Source: Streptomyces sp. cf386
GTDB taxonomy: Bacteria > Actinomycetota > Actinomycetes > Streptomycetales > Streptomycetaceae
Assembly: GCF_900103585.1 (NCBI RefSeq)
Contig: NZ_FNHV01000009.1
Span: forward strand, 154,052-218,051
Reading direction: 5' to 3'
DNA: 64,000 nucleotides
Positions 50,588 through 60,006 of the stretch are shown in pieces (positions within the stretch are counted from its first letter, which is position 1; every line of letters starts with the position of its first letter). The position numbers and the translations under genes were made by a program. The notes beneath the pieces are model-generated. The model was not told where the DNA came from. It saw only the letters and a list, made by a program, of their open reading frames with translations, and did no database searches.

Positions 50588-50678
50588 GCGGCCCGACGGG
50601 CTTCCGCTCCACCTCGTGGAGTCTCGAAGGACATGCCCCCACCCGCACGAGTCTTTTCGTGCTGCCCGGGGGAAGTCC
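50588..50678 (+). promoter_or_regulatory. Conserved leader of DUF2075 gene 1
   Basis: The leader has the blocks GCGGCCCGACGGGCTTCC, then CGAAGGACATGCCCCC, then ACCCGCACGAG...CGTGC and CGGGGGAA. The same blocks in the same order lie before gene 2 at 52677. A short hairpin GCACG/CGTGC stands just before the ribosome site. An ATG in the middle opens a small reading frame MPPPARVFSCCPGE. The 190 bases before it (50399-50587) show nothing recognisable. Confidence 0.6.
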
Positions 50679-52565
50679 TTGCTGTTCCGCGCGTCTGCGA
50701 AAACGGTCGCCGCCATGGCGCTCGACAGTTCGCTCTATCTCCACCTCACCGATCAGTTCACCCACATGCACGGCTACCGGCCCAACCCTTCGGAGGCGCG
50801 GTCCTGGGAGCGGAGCGTCCCCGCGTTGGCCAGCGCGCTCAACGACGCGGGACTCGGTGACGTGGAGGTCATGCTTGAGTACGCACTCCCGATGAACAGC
50901 AAGCGAGCCGATGCGGTTCTCGCCGGGATTCACCCGCGCACGGGCGCCCCCTCCTATGTCGTGGTGGAGCTCAAACAGTGGAGCAATGTCGTCCCGGACG
51001 AGGACGACCCGGTTCTCTGCCACGTCGCTTCCTATACTCAGCCGGTCCTTAACCCCATCGAGCAGGTGCGCCGTTACTGCGAGTACCTCGTCCACTTCAA
51101 CGGTGCGGTCGCCGACCACCCTGAGAGGGTCGGGGGAGTGGCTTTCCTGCATAACGCAACCGAGTTCGACGTGGGTGCACTGCGCGAGATCGAGTCCGAC
51201 CAGTGGGGCCAGCTGTTCGCGGGCGACACCCGTGGTGGGTTCATCGACTGCGTTCGTGCCCGGCTGAGCCCTGAGCATTCCGGCGCCGCAGCCGCTGACG
51301 CGCTGCTCGCGGGCAAGACGGTTCCCTCGAAGCAGCTGATGGCGGTCGCAGCGCAGGAAGTCCGCGAGAGGGAGCAGTTCGTGCTCCTCGACGAACAGCA
51401 GGTCGCATACCGCAAGGTCCTCAACGCGGTACGCAAGGCCCGGGAGTCCGACCATAAGGAGGTCGTGGTCATCACCGGTGGTCCTGGCACGGGCAAGAGC
51501 GTCATCGCGCTCTCCCTGCTCGGCGAGTTGTACCGGCGAGGCATCCCGGCTCTGCACGCGACCGGGTCCCAGTCCTTCACCAAGACGATGCGCAAGGTCG
51601 CGGGTGCCAGGAAGCGCGAAGTGCAGGATCTCTTCAAGTACTTCAACAGCTTCATGACGACGGAGAAGAACAGCCTCGACGTCCTGGTCTGCGATGAGGC
51701 CCACCGCATCCGTGAGACATCGGCCAACCGGTACACGCCGGCCGCGCGCCGAACCGGCAAGCAGCAAATCGACGAACTGATAGACGTGGCCCAAGTGCCC
51801 GTCTTCCTGCTCGACGAGCACCAGGTCGTGCGCCCCGGTGAGATGGGCACGGTGGAAGACATTCGAGCCGCAGCGGCACGTAGGGGGCTGAACTGCCCCG
51901 TCGTAAGGCTCGAAAGCCAGTTCCGCTGTGGCGGGAGCGATGCTTACCTGCGCTGGGTGGTGCGGCTTCTGGGCCTGGAGCCCGGCGGCCCGGTGGTGTG
52001 GGACCCGGATGACCGCATGCAACTCCTGTTGGCCGAGAGCCCGGAGGAGATGGAAAGCTTCCTGGACGGCCGCCGCGGCCAGCGCTACAGCGCTCGCATG
52101 TCCGCCGGCTACTGCTGGCCGTGGTCCCCGGAACCCAAGCCGGGACAGCCCCTTCCGGCCGACGTGAGGATCGGCGACTGGGCGCGCCCCTGGAACCTGC
52201 GCGGCGACCGCTCTGTCTCCGGGGCACCGCCGTCCGCCTTGTGGGCCACGGACCCGGCGGGCTTCGGTCAGATTGGTTGTGTCTACACCGCCCAGGGCTT
52301 CGAGTACGACTGGTCCGGCGTCATCATCGGCCCCGACCTGGTGTGGCGCGGCGACCGATGGGTGACGGACCGTACCGCGTCCAGGGATCCGGTGTTCAAG
52401 CGCTCCACACCGGACGCCGATGTGGATCGCCTGATCCGCAACACGTACAAGGTGCTGCTGACCCGCGGAATGGTCGGCACGGTCGTCTACTCCACGGATC
52501 GGGAGACGCAGGAGAAACTACGAGAACTGGTGGGCGCCGGGCGGCGTGTGGCTGTCACGGCGTGA
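50679..52565 (+). CDS. DUF2075 nuclease-helicase 1
   Basis: 628 residues from TTG 50679. The N-terminal part (1-210) looks like a PD-(D/E)xK nuclease: KRADAVLAGIHP, then SYVVVELKQW, giving D and ExK. The helicase part (about 260 on) has Walker A VITGGPGTGKSVIAL, Walker B LDVLVCDEAHRIRE, motif III VFLLDEHQVVRPGE and the SF1-type end CVYTAQGFEYDW. I chose TTG because paralogue 2 aligns from its own start with LLFRASAK/LLLRLSAQ, and GGGGGAA precedes it. The ATG at 50715 is the alternative. DUF2075 proteins occur in defence islands, and a role in anti-phage defence is inferred. Confidence 0.82.
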   Translation: MLFRASAKTVAAMALDSSLYLHLTDQFTHMHGYRPNPSEARSWERSVPALASALNDAGLGDVEVMLEYALPMNSKRADAVLAGIHPRTGAPSYVVVELKQWSNVVPDEDDPVLCHVASYTQPVLNPIEQVRRYCEYLVHFNGAVADHPERVGGVAFLHNATEFDVGALREIESDQWGQLFAGDTRGGFIDCVRARLSPEHSGAAAADALLAGKTVPSKQLMAVAAQEVREREQFVLLDEQQVAYRKVLNAVRKARESDHKEVVVITGGPGTGKSVIALSLLGELYRRGIPALHATGSQSFTKTMRKVAGARKREVQDLFKYFNSFMTTEKNSLDVLVCDEAHRIRETSANRYTPAARRTGKQQIDELIDVAQVPVFLLDEHQVVRPGEMGTVEDIRAAAARRGLNCPVVRLESQFRCGGSDAYLRWVVRLLGLEPGGPVVWDPDDRMQLLLAESPEEMESFLDGRRGQRYSARMSAGYCWPWSPEPKPGQPLPADVRIGDWARPWNLRGDRSVSGAPPSALWATDPAGFGQIGCVYTAQGFEYDWSGVIIGPDLVWRGDRWVTDRTASRDPVFKRSTPDADVDRLIRNTYKVLLTRGMVGTVVYSTDRETQEKLRELVGAGRRVAVTA

Positions 52566-52676
52566 ACGACCGGCCTGAGCTCGCAGCTTTTTCGCCAACT
52601 TGCTGCTGACATGCCATGAGTCGGCGGGAGGAGCGCGCCTGAGCTGCCGCGCTCCCTAAGATCACCCGTACCAATT

Positions 52677-52753
52677 GCGGCCCGACGGGCTTCCTCTACG
52701 CGAGGACACGCCCCCACCCGCACGAGTCACTCGTGCCCTGGGGGAACCACTTC
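52677..52753 (+). promoter_or_regulatory. Conserved leader of DUF2075 gene 2
   Basis: The same blocks as before gene 1 are present: GCGGCCCGACGGGCTTCC, GAGGACACGCCCCCACCCG, then the perfect hairpin GCACGAGT-C-ACTCGTGC (52720-52736) directly followed by CCTGGGGGAA. The ATG of the upstream mini-frame is ACG here, so a translated upstream peptide is not conserved, while the DNA/RNA is. Confidence 0.62.
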
Positions 52754-54868
52754 GTGTCCATGCTCCTGCTGAGGCTGTCTGCGCAGGACCTGCTCGCTCT
52801 GAACTCAAGGCGGCGGATGGTGCCGCATCTCGCCGCCAGATACAGGTACTTCCGCGGGCGCGATGTGTCCGATACAGAACGGGAGGCATGGGCCGAGAGC
52901 CTGGTCGAGTTGGCGGAAAACCTGGTTGAGGCGGAGCGGGGCAACGTCGAGATGGTCGTCGAGTGCGCGGCGACGGTCGAAGAACCGAACAAGGGGGAGC
53001 CGCCCCTCATCGACGTCGTGCTCGTGGGCCGACACCCGGAGACGCGTCTGCCGTCGTTTCAACTCGTCGAGCTGAAGCGATGGTCAATGGTGACGCAGGT
53101 GGAAGCCGCCACCGCTGAGCTCGTGAGTGTGCCGGGATACAAGAAGCCCAAGAAGCACCCTGCGTTGCAACTCAGGAACACATACCAATTGTTCACTGGA
53201 GACCAGGGACCCCTGCGTGGCGTCACGGTCGAATGCGGCGGATTCGCGTACCTGCACAATGCCACCGATGACTCGGTTCGGCCGCTCCTCGATACGTTGG
53301 CGCCGACTGGATCCTATGAGCGTGTGTATACCCGCGACAGCCGTGGCCTGCTCCTTGTGGACCTGCGTCGGCATTTCGCGGAGGACGGCGCGGCTTCCGA
53401 GGCCGAGCAACTCCTGCGGTTCATGAACCTGCGCAACACGCCGCTTCTCGACGCGATGATCAGATCCCGCGGAGAGGACACGGTGTTCACCTTGCGCGGG
53501 CAGCAGAAGAGAGTGGCGGCGAGTGTTCTGCAACGAGCCGCCCTGGTTCTCGGTAATCCCGATCAGCCCGCTCCGCCGCCGGACGACGGACGAGCCGTGT
53601 TCATCGTGACGGGTGGTGCAGGTACCGGAAAGAGCGCGGTGGGTCTACAGCTCAGGGCCGATTTCGAGGCAGCCGGACAAACGGTGAAGTACGCCAGCGG
53701 CAGTCGTGCCTTCAACGGGGCGCTCCAGGAGCAGGTGGGCTACACCGACAAGGAGTTCAGGAAGAGGTTTGCCTACTTCAGCCACTTCGTGACACCTCCG
53801 GACCCTCCCTTGGACGTTCTCATCTGCGACGAGGCGCATCGCTTGAGAGAGCGAACCATTGACATGTACCGCCGAGAGGAGAAGTCGGGCAAGCAGCCGC
53901 AGGTGGACGATCTGCTCGATGCCTCCCGCCTCACGGTGTTCTTTCTCGATGAGAGCCAGTCCGTGCGACCCAAGGAAGTCGGAACGGTGAGCCTGATCGA
54001 GGCAGCCGCAAGAGCGCGGGGGATCACTCCACTGCGCTATGCGCTCAGGGAGGAATGGCGCTGTGGGGGCAGCGATGCCTACATCCGCTGGGTGCGGGCT
54101 GTCCTCGACATCGAGGCAGGAACCACCGAGTGGACCCCCGACGGTTTGATGCATGTCGAGGTGGCCGAGAGCCCAGAGGAACTCGAGTACATCATCAGGA
54201 CCGAGGCGGAGGCGGGGGCGACGGCTCGCATGGTGGCCGGCTTCTGCTGGCCGTGGACCGAGCCAGTGGGAAAGGGGAAGGCCGCGCGCCTGGAGGCAGA
54301 CGTGCGGATCGGTGACTGGCACCGACCGTGGAACGCCAAAGGCGACTCCTTCCGAGAGAACGGAGCGGTGCCCCCGTCCACGAAGTGGTCAGTGCATCCG
54401 TATGGCATCAACCAGATCGGCTGCGTCTACACGGCTCAGGGCCTTGAGTGGGACTGGTGCGGGGTGATCCTCGGCGAGGACATGGTGAGACGCGGCGACC
54501 GCTGGGTCTACCGCAAGGGGCAGTGGTGTGAGGACCCGGAAAACAAGGTCAAACGTGTCAAAGTGCCCGGTTCGTTCGACATGAAGCTCCGTGAGGGGAC
54601 GGGAAGTGAGGAAGAAAAAGAGGAGGAGTTCGCGCGATGCGTCCGGCACGCTTACCACGTGCTCATGACCAGGGCGAGCCGGGCGACGGTGCTGTACTCC
54701 ACGGATGAGGAGACACAGGCGTACCTCAAGAGCTGCGTGGGTGACGTGCAGATACACGGCCTGCGGCCCACGTGGGAAAACCTCCCTGCCGAGGCACGGA
54801 TACCACATCTCCCCAGCCCGAAGAGGAAGGGCAATGACACCCCTCCCGGGCAGGAGCTGCTTTTCTGA
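52754..54868 (+). CDS. DUF2075 nuclease-helicase 2
   Basis: About 704 residues from GTG 52754 (ATG 52760 possible). The nuclease-like N-part has PLIDVVLVGRHP and FQLVELKRW. The helicase part has VTGGAGTGKSAVGL, LDVLICDEAHRLRE, VFFLDESQSVRPKE, the arginine region EWRCGGSDAYIRW and CVYTAQGLEWDW. It shares architecture and many motifs with gene 1 but is clearly diverged, with an acidic insert GSEEEKEEEF and a longer tail ending in QELLF. Only about 190 nt separate the two genes. Base composition is less GC-rich than the surroundings. Confidence 0.84.
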   Translation: MSMLLLRLSAQDLLALNSRRRMVPHLAARYRYFRGRDVSDTEREAWAESLVELAENLVEAERGNVEMVVECAATVEEPNKGEPPLIDVVLVGRHPETRLPSFQLVELKRWSMVTQVEAATAELVSVPGYKKPKKHPALQLRNTYQLFTGDQGPLRGVTVECGGFAYLHNATDDSVRPLLDTLAPTGSYERVYTRDSRGLLLVDLRRHFAEDGAASEAEQLLRFMNLRNTPLLDAMIRSRGEDTVFTLRGQQKRVAASVLQRAALVLGNPDQPAPPPDDGRAVFIVTGGAGTGKSAVGLQLRADFEAAGQTVKYASGSRAFNGALQEQVGYTDKEFRKRFAYFSHFVTPPDPPLDVLICDEAHRLRERTIDMYRREEKSGKQPQVDDLLDASRLTVFFLDESQSVRPKEVGTVSLIEAAARARGITPLRYALREEWRCGGSDAYIRWVRAVLDIEAGTTEWTPDGLMHVEVAESPEELEYIIRTEAEAGATARMVAGFCWPWTEPVGKGKAARLEADVRIGDWHRPWNAKGDSFRENGAVPPSTKWSVHPYGINQIGCVYTAQGLEWDWCGVILGEDMVRRGDRWVYRKGQWCEDPENKVKRVKVPGSFDMKLREGTGSEEEKEEEFARCVRHAYHVLMTRASRATVLYSTDEETQAYLKSCVGDVQIHGLRPTWENLPAEARIPHLPSPKRKGNDTPPGQELLF

Positions 54869-54909
54869 ATGATCCTCGCTGTAGGGCTGAAGCCAGACAG
54901 GCTGAAGAG

Positions 54910-54932
54910 TGGCGGGCTCGCCGGGCCCGCCA
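54910..54932. terminator. Hairpin between DUF2075 gene 2 and the small convergent gene
   Basis: Stem TGGCGGGC (54910-54917) and GCCCGCCA (54925-54932) lies 42 nt after the DUF2075 stop and 11 nt after the stop of the minus-strand small gene, so it can serve both. Confidence 0.65.
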
Positions 54933-54942
54933 CATGCCTGCC

Positions 54943-55071
54943 TCAGATGAGGTGGCGCGCTGCCACCGCCAGTGCCTCCCACACGAGGTTGGAGATCACG
55001 CTCGCGGCGGCGCCGGCCAGGATCTCGCGGATCCAGGGACGACGCGCAGGCTTGTACTCGACCGGTTCCAT
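54943..55071 (-). CDS. Small single-span membrane protein
   Basis: 42 residues from ATG 55071, with GGAG 9 nt before it. MEPVEYKPARRPWIREILAG is followed by a membrane helix (AGAAASVISNLVWEALAVAA) and the end RHLI. Positive residues precede the helix, so the N-terminus should be inside. An alternative start at 55086 adds five residues. It lies in a defence island, where tiny membrane proteins often act as toxins or sensors, but nothing in the sequence proves a role. Confidence 0.5.
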   Translation of the reverse strand: MEPVEYKPARRPWIREILAGAAASVISNLVWEALAVAARHLI

Positions 55072-55134
55072 AAAGGCCCACTCCATGGTGTGAGTTCGGA
55101 ATGGTAGGACCGCCCTACCGGGCATCCGCCCCAT

Positions 55135-55451
55135 CCGTCACTCACGGCCAGTGGACTGGACCGTGGACTCCGCCTCGTACCCTCCGGGAAGGTGCGCAGC
55201 AGTAAAAGCCTATCCCACGGGGCGCGTCCCTGATTGGGCCAATAACCTGGCAGCTGGCTGGAGTTAGAGCCCGAGATCGGCCCAGACGGTCTTCCTCACA
55301 AGTAGTGGGATCGGACGTTGTCTTCGACAGCCGCCGCCTGCCCGTCCACCTTGGGAGCAAGACGAACGGATACTGCCTGTCAGTGGGGCGCGGTAAGGTC
55401 GACCAGGAATTTTGGCCCGAAAGGGCGTGAGGAGACAGCGGAGGTCGGACG
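55135..55451. other. Intergenic region before pglW
   Basis: About 317 bases without a gene that I can support. It must hold the pglW promoter and possibly that of the small gene. A GTG start with weak GGAGGTCGG upstream defines the pglW end. No clear operator, repeat or RNA was seen. Confidence 0.4.
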
Positions 55452-58400
55452 GTGACGGCAGGAGGCTCGCGGCCGGTGCCCAAGCCGGGACCGCCGCGTC
55501 CGGCGCAGCAGTGGTTCCAGGACCGCCACTCCCCGTACCCCTGGGAGCAGGACGCTCTCGACCATGTACGCCGCCTGATGCCGGCCGCCGAGCCGTATCG
55601 GGCCTGGGCCACGTTCTCCTTCACCGCGCAGTCGGGCCGTATCAACGAGTGCGACCTCCTGATCGCGGTACCCGCCGGCCTTTACCTGGTCGAGATCAAG
55701 AGCCATCCAGGGCGCCTGGAGAACAACGGATCCACCTGGAACTTCCGAGGCTCCGACCGCACCCGGACGATCAACAACCCGCTGCACTTCAACGATGCCA
55801 AGTCGAAGGACCTCAAGAGCAGACTCCTGTGGGCGGCCCGCAAGCTGGGCATCCCCGAGCGCTCCGTGCCACGTGTGGAACCGGCGATCTTCCTCTCGGC
55901 TCCGGACCTCGAGAGCCATCTCGACGACGTCCAGAAGGTCAAGGTCTACGGTCGTGACGACCGCCCCACCGGCCTGAAGCGCATCTGGCAGGACTTCCTC
56001 GGCCTGCCGCCCGACCGCCCCGACCGCCGCATCACGCCCGACTTCTCCCGGAATACGCTGCCGCGTCTGCTGAAGGCCATCGGTGTCCAGCAGTCCACGG
56101 CCCATCTCAGGTTCGGCGACGCCTGGAAGCTGCAGCCGCACCCCCTGGACCGCGGGCAGTCCTGGGAGGACCGCCTGGCCACGCGCGACGACGGCCTCGT
56201 CCAGGAGGAGGGCCGCGTCCGCATCTACCTGGTCGGCCATATGGCCACGGAGGCCGCGAAGAAGTCGACCGATCGCGCGGCTCGCCGCGAGTACCAGGTC
56301 CTGCAGGGCATCACGCACCGCGGCATCGTCGAGGCCGTCGAGATCCGCGAGCACCAGGGCGGACCCGCGATCCTCTTCCGTCACCGGCACACGGACCTGC
56401 GCCTCGACCAGTACCTGGCCACCTATGGGGGCAAGCTCACCCCCGAGATCCGCCTCGACCTCGTACGACAGCTCGCCGAAGCCGTCCGTTACGCGCACAA
56501 CCGCGCCCTCTACCACCGGGCCCTGGCGGCCAGTTCCGTCTACGTCTCCTTCCGGTCCGACGGAACGCGCCCCGAATTGCGCATCACCGACTGGCAGACC
56601 GCGGCCCGCGACTTCGACAGCAACGCCACCTTTTTCCGCTCCATCGGCGGCTCGGCACTCGACGCCGCTCTGATCGAGGACGCGGCCCGCCTCTATCTCG
56701 CCCCCGAGACCGACCAGCCGTACGCCGATCCGGCAGACCTGGACATGTTCGGGCTCGGCGCGGTCGCGTACCTGATCCTCACCGGTCAGCCTCCCGCCAC
56801 TCAGCGCAGCGCGCTGAGCGAGCGGCTGCGCACCGACTCCGGGCTGCATCTGTACGCCGTCGCCGACGGTTTCTCGGACGTCCTCGACGACCTGGTCTTC
56901 AAGGCCACTCGCTCCGACGTTACCGAACGCCTCGGCTCCGCCGAGGAGTTCCTCGACCTGCTGGACAAGGCGGAGCGCGCCAGCGTGCTGCCCGAGGCGC
57001 CCACGGCCGTCGGCGTCGACCCGCTGGAGGCACTGCCCGGCCAGTCGCTCGACGCGGAATGGTCCGTACGCCGCGTTCTCGGCACCGGCGCCACGGCCCG
57101 CGCCCTTCTCGTGGAGCGCGTGGTCGAGGACGAGGACGGCCGCACACAGATCGACGAGCGAGTCTTCAAGGTCGCTCTGGACGAGCAGAAGGCCGAACGG
57201 CTGCGTGCCGAGGCGGGCGTCCTCAAGGAGGTCGGGGGCGGCGCGGTCGTACAACTGCGGGGGGAAGGGCTGCGCGAGATCGGCGGACGCACTGTCCTGC
57301 AGCTCGAGTACGCCGGTGAGCAGTCCCTGGGTGCCCGGCTGCGCGGCAAGGGCAAGCTGACCTACCACGAGCTGGAGCGCTTCGGCGACGATCTGTTCAG
57401 GGCGCTCGACCAGCTGGCCGCCAACGGAGTCCTGCACCGCGACCTGAAGCCCGACAACTTCGGCATCCACCACAGCAAGGACCGGATCTGGCGTCTGAAG
57501 CTGTTCGACTTCTCCCTCGCCGACGCCTCCGAGCGTGACATCAAGGCGGGCACGCGCGGCTACCTCGACCCCTTCCTCGGCTCCCTGCGGCGGCCGTACT
57601 ACGACGACCACGCCGAGCGGTACGCGGCGGCCGTCACCCTGCACGAGATGGCCGGCGGTGAGCGCCCCATGTGGGGCGACGGACAGCTGGACCCGCTCAC
57701 CAACGAGTCCGCCGAACTGTACGTCGCCTCCGAGCTGTTCGAGCCGGCCCTCAGGGACGGCCTCACGTCCTTCTTCCGGCGGGCGCTGCACCGCGACACC
57801 GAGCACCGCTTCGACACGCTGCGGCAGATGCACGACGAGTGGCGCGAGGTGTTCCGGGCGGCCGACGCGACCAAGCCGGCCACCACCCCGGCCACGGTCG
57901 GCGCCCAGGCCGAGGACGCGGAGGAGGCCCGTGACGCCGCCGCCGAGGCCGCGGACGCCGAGACCCTGCTGGACGCCGCAGGCCTGTCGCCCCGGGCCGT
58001 GTCCGTCGCGCACGGGCTGGGCGCCACCAAGGTGGGAGAGCTGCTCAACGTCCAGCCGTACGCGATCTCGAAGGCGCGGGGCGCGGGTGCGCTCGTACGC
58101 AAGGAACTCAACCGGCGCCGCAAGCAGTGGGCGATCGCCCTGCGGCAGCCCACCGGGGCCGACGTCCGACCCGCGGTACCGGCCGCGCGCGCGGCCGGTG
58201 ACCCCGAGCCGGACGGATCGCTGCTCCTGTCGATAGACGACATGGCCGCCAGGCTCACCCCCGAACCCGGTCGCAAGGGTTCCCACCGTGCGCCGGTGGT
58301 CCGGCTCACGCTCGGTCTGCCGCCCGAGGAGGGCGGGCTGTCGCCGTTGGGCCCCTGGCCGGTCCAGGCCCGCATCGCCGACCACCTCAAGATCAAGCAG

Positions 58401-59861
58401 CCGCCGGTCTCCCGTCACCACCGCATCGAGATCAAGCAGTGGGCCGAGACGGACTGGTTGCGACGGGTGCGCGAAGAGCTGGTCGAGATCGTCACGGCGG
58501 CCGGGCGGGTCATGACCGCGCAGGAGGCGGCCGCCGAGCTGCGCGTCCGGCACGGCGCGGGCGACGACACCCCCGAGCGTACGCTCGCGAGGGCGCTGGC
58601 CGTGGTACGGGCCGCCACTGAGGCCGAGCTGTGGGACGGCGAGGGCGTGGAACAGCACGAGCCGCGCCTGGCTGTGCACCGACGAGGCGACACCGTACTG
58701 ATCGCCGCGGAGTCGTTGCCCGGGACCGACGACCCGAGCCCCCGTGAACTGGCCGACTATGCAGCCGAGTTGGGGTCGGTGGCGGAGCGACTGGCACGTG
58801 AGGAGCCATTGCCGGGACGAGCCGCGGTGGTCCGGGACCTGCGCGCGGTGCCCGCCCCGGAGGGCTTCGCCCCGCTCGCGGACACCCGGCTGGTCGACCT
58901 CGCAGCCGCCGTCGCCGTGGGGACCGAGGTCACTCCGCGCCTGGAGCTGTACCCCCGTGACCTCAGCCTGGACCGCGCCCTGCGCATTTCGCAGGCAGGG
59001 GCGGGAGTACGACGGGACCGTGGCATCACCGTCGCTGAGCTGCTGGCGCGGCTGCGCGCGCGCTTCCCCGTGCTCGACGCGCTCTCCACAGAGCGCGAGC
59101 CGACGTACGTCGAGCTGGAGGACCCGCTCAGGGAGGCCCGCTTCGAGCTCCAGTACGACACCAAGCTGGAGCGGTTCTTCCCGCCGGCCCTGGAGACGGC
59201 CGGCCAGTGGACGTCCACCGGGACGGGCACCAGTTACGTGTCGCCCGGCCATGGCATCCCGGCGGTCGCGGAGGTGGACGGGGATCCGCACGCCGCCACC
59301 CGTGCCAGGCTCGCTTCCCGCGTTCAGCGTGGCGGGTTCCTCGCGCTGACCGTGAAGGGCAGCCGGCTGCCGGGTGCCGCCGGGGCGGTGGCCGCGGCGT
59401 TCCCCGTCGAACCGGTCGACCTGGGGCGGGAGTTCCTTGCCGAGTTCCGCGCGCTGGCGGCGGAGAAGGGGCAGGACTGGGAGAAGGTCCTGCGTGCCGA
59501 CGCGGGCTCCGCGCCGGGGCAGATCAAGCGGGGTCTGGCTTCGTTCGTCCGCGCGGTCTGGGTACGTCTGGAGGCGGCCCTGCTGGAGCGGGCCTCGGCA
59601 CCTCGCACGGTCCTCTTCCTGCATGATGCGGGGCTGCTCGCCCGGTACTGGGACGAAGGCGGCCACGACCTTCTGGTCCGGCTGCAGACGGCGGCCCGCC
59701 GACCGGCCGACGACCCGCACGGGCTGTGGCTGCTGTGCCCCGTGGACACGCGGACGCAGGTCCCGCACCTGGACGGGCGGACGGTCGAGGTGATCGGCGG
59801 CGACGGGGAACGGGCGTACCTTGACGGCGACTTCCTGACGGCGGTGGCTGCGGCGGCCTGA
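55452..59861 (+). CDS. pglW: PglW, BREX type 2 serine/threonine kinase with NERD domain
   Basis: The 1469-residue protein matches PglW in size and order. A NERD-type nuclease-like domain (about 40-180) has INECDLLIAVPAGLYLVEIKSHPG. A first kinase-like domain (about 255-500) is degenerate: YHRALAASSV and ITDWQT replace HRDxxxxN and DFG. A second kinase domain (about 535-800) is intact with LGTGATARALL, VFKVAL, HRDLKPDNFGI and LFDFSLAD. A helical C-terminal part of over 600 residues follows. In the Pgl phage-growth-limitation system, PglW is an autophosphorylating kinase required for resistance. Start is GTG 55452. Confidence 0.93.
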   Translation: MTAGGSRPVPKPGPPRPAQQWFQDRHSPYPWEQDALDHVRRLMPAAEPYRAWATFSFTAQSGRINECDLLIAVPAGLYLVEIKSHPGRLENNGSTWNFRGSDRTRTINNPLHFNDAKSKDLKSRLLWAARKLGIPERSVPRVEPAIFLSAPDLESHLDDVQKVKVYGRDDRPTGLKRIWQDFLGLPPDRPDRRITPDFSRNTLPRLLKAIGVQQSTAHLRFGDAWKLQPHPLDRGQSWEDRLATRDDGLVQEEGRVRIYLVGHMATEAAKKSTDRAARREYQVLQGITHRGIVEAVEIREHQGGPAILFRHRHTDLRLDQYLATYGGKLTPEIRLDLVRQLAEAVRYAHNRALYHRALAASSVYVSFRSDGTRPELRITDWQTAARDFDSNATFFRSIGGSALDAALIEDAARLYLAPETDQPYADPADLDMFGLGAVAYLILTGQPPATQRSALSERLRTDSGLHLYAVADGFSDVLDDLVFKATRSDVTERLGSAEEFLDLLDKAERASVLPEAPTAVGVDPLEALPGQSLDAEWSVRRVLGTGATARALLVERVVEDEDGRTQIDERVFKVALDEQKAERLRAEAGVLKEVGGGAVVQLRGEGLREIGGRTVLQLEYAGEQSLGARLRGKGKLTYHELERFGDDLFRALDQLAANGVLHRDLKPDNFGIHHSKDRIWRLKLFDFSLADASERDIKAGTRGYLDPFLGSLRRPYYDDHAERYAAAVTLHEMAGGERPMWGDGQLDPLTNESAELYVASELFEPALRDGLTSFFRRALHRDTEHRFDTLRQMHDEWREVFRAADATKPATTPATVGAQAEDAEEARDAAAEAADAETLLDAAGLSPRAVSVAHGLGATKVGELLNVQPYAISKARGAGALVRKELNRRRKQWAIALRQPTGADVRPAVPAARAAGDPEPDGSLLLSIDDMAARLTPEPGRKGSHRAPVVRLTLGLPPEEGGLSPLGPWPVQARIADHLKIKQPPVSRHHRIEIKQWAETDWLRRVREELVEIVTAAGRVMTAQEAAAELRVRHGAGDDTPERTLARALAVVRAATEAELWDGEGVEQHEPRLAVHRRGDTVLIAAESLPGTDDPSPRELADYAAELGSVAERLAREEPLPGRAAVVRDLRAVPAPEGFAPLADTRLVDLAAAVAVGTEVTPRLELYPRDLSLDRALRISQAGAGVRRDRGITVAELLARLRARFPVLDALSTEREPTYVELEDPLREARFELQYDTKLERFFPPALETAGQWTSTGTGTSYVSPGHGIPAVAEVDGDPHAATRARLASRVQRGGFLALTVKGSRLPGAAGAVAAAFPVEPVDLGREFLAEFRALAAEKGQDWEKVLRADAGSAPGQIKRGLASFVRAVWVRLEAALLERASAPRTVLFLHDAGLLARYWDEGGHDLLVRLQTAARRPADDPHGLWLLCPVDTRTQVPHLDGRTVEVIGGDGERAYLDGDFLTAVAAAA

Positions 59862-59913
59862 GCGCTCCGCTGGAAGTACCGCTTGGAAGCGCCGCGGTGT
59901 GCCGTCGGTCGTC

Positions 59914-59964
59914 TGTGGCGCCGTCGTCGCCGGTCGCTCAGTTCCCCGCGCCCCTTCGGGGCGC
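59914..59964. repeat. Dispersed Streptomyces repeat, copy 3, with terminator hairpin
   Basis: GCCGGTCGCTCAGTTCCCCG then CGCCCC matches copies 1 and 2. Here it ends in a perfect hairpin GCGCCCC-TTC-GGGGCGC (59948-59964), between the convergent ends of pglW and the ATPase gene, so it likely ends both transcripts. Confidence 0.7.
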
Positions 59965-60006
59965 TCTCCGCCGCCTTCAAGGCCGCACGCCGGGATCTGC
60001 CTGTGG

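Noticed and set aside
50397..50678. Longer start of DUF2075 gene 1
   Set aside because: The extension runs through the conserved leader shared with gene 2 and gives no protein similarity between the paralogues.
55380..59768. A 1462-codon open frame on the minus strand
   Set aside because: It is the antisense of pglW; its protein text is Arg/Gly/Val-rich without any domain, typical of shadow frames in high-GC DNA.
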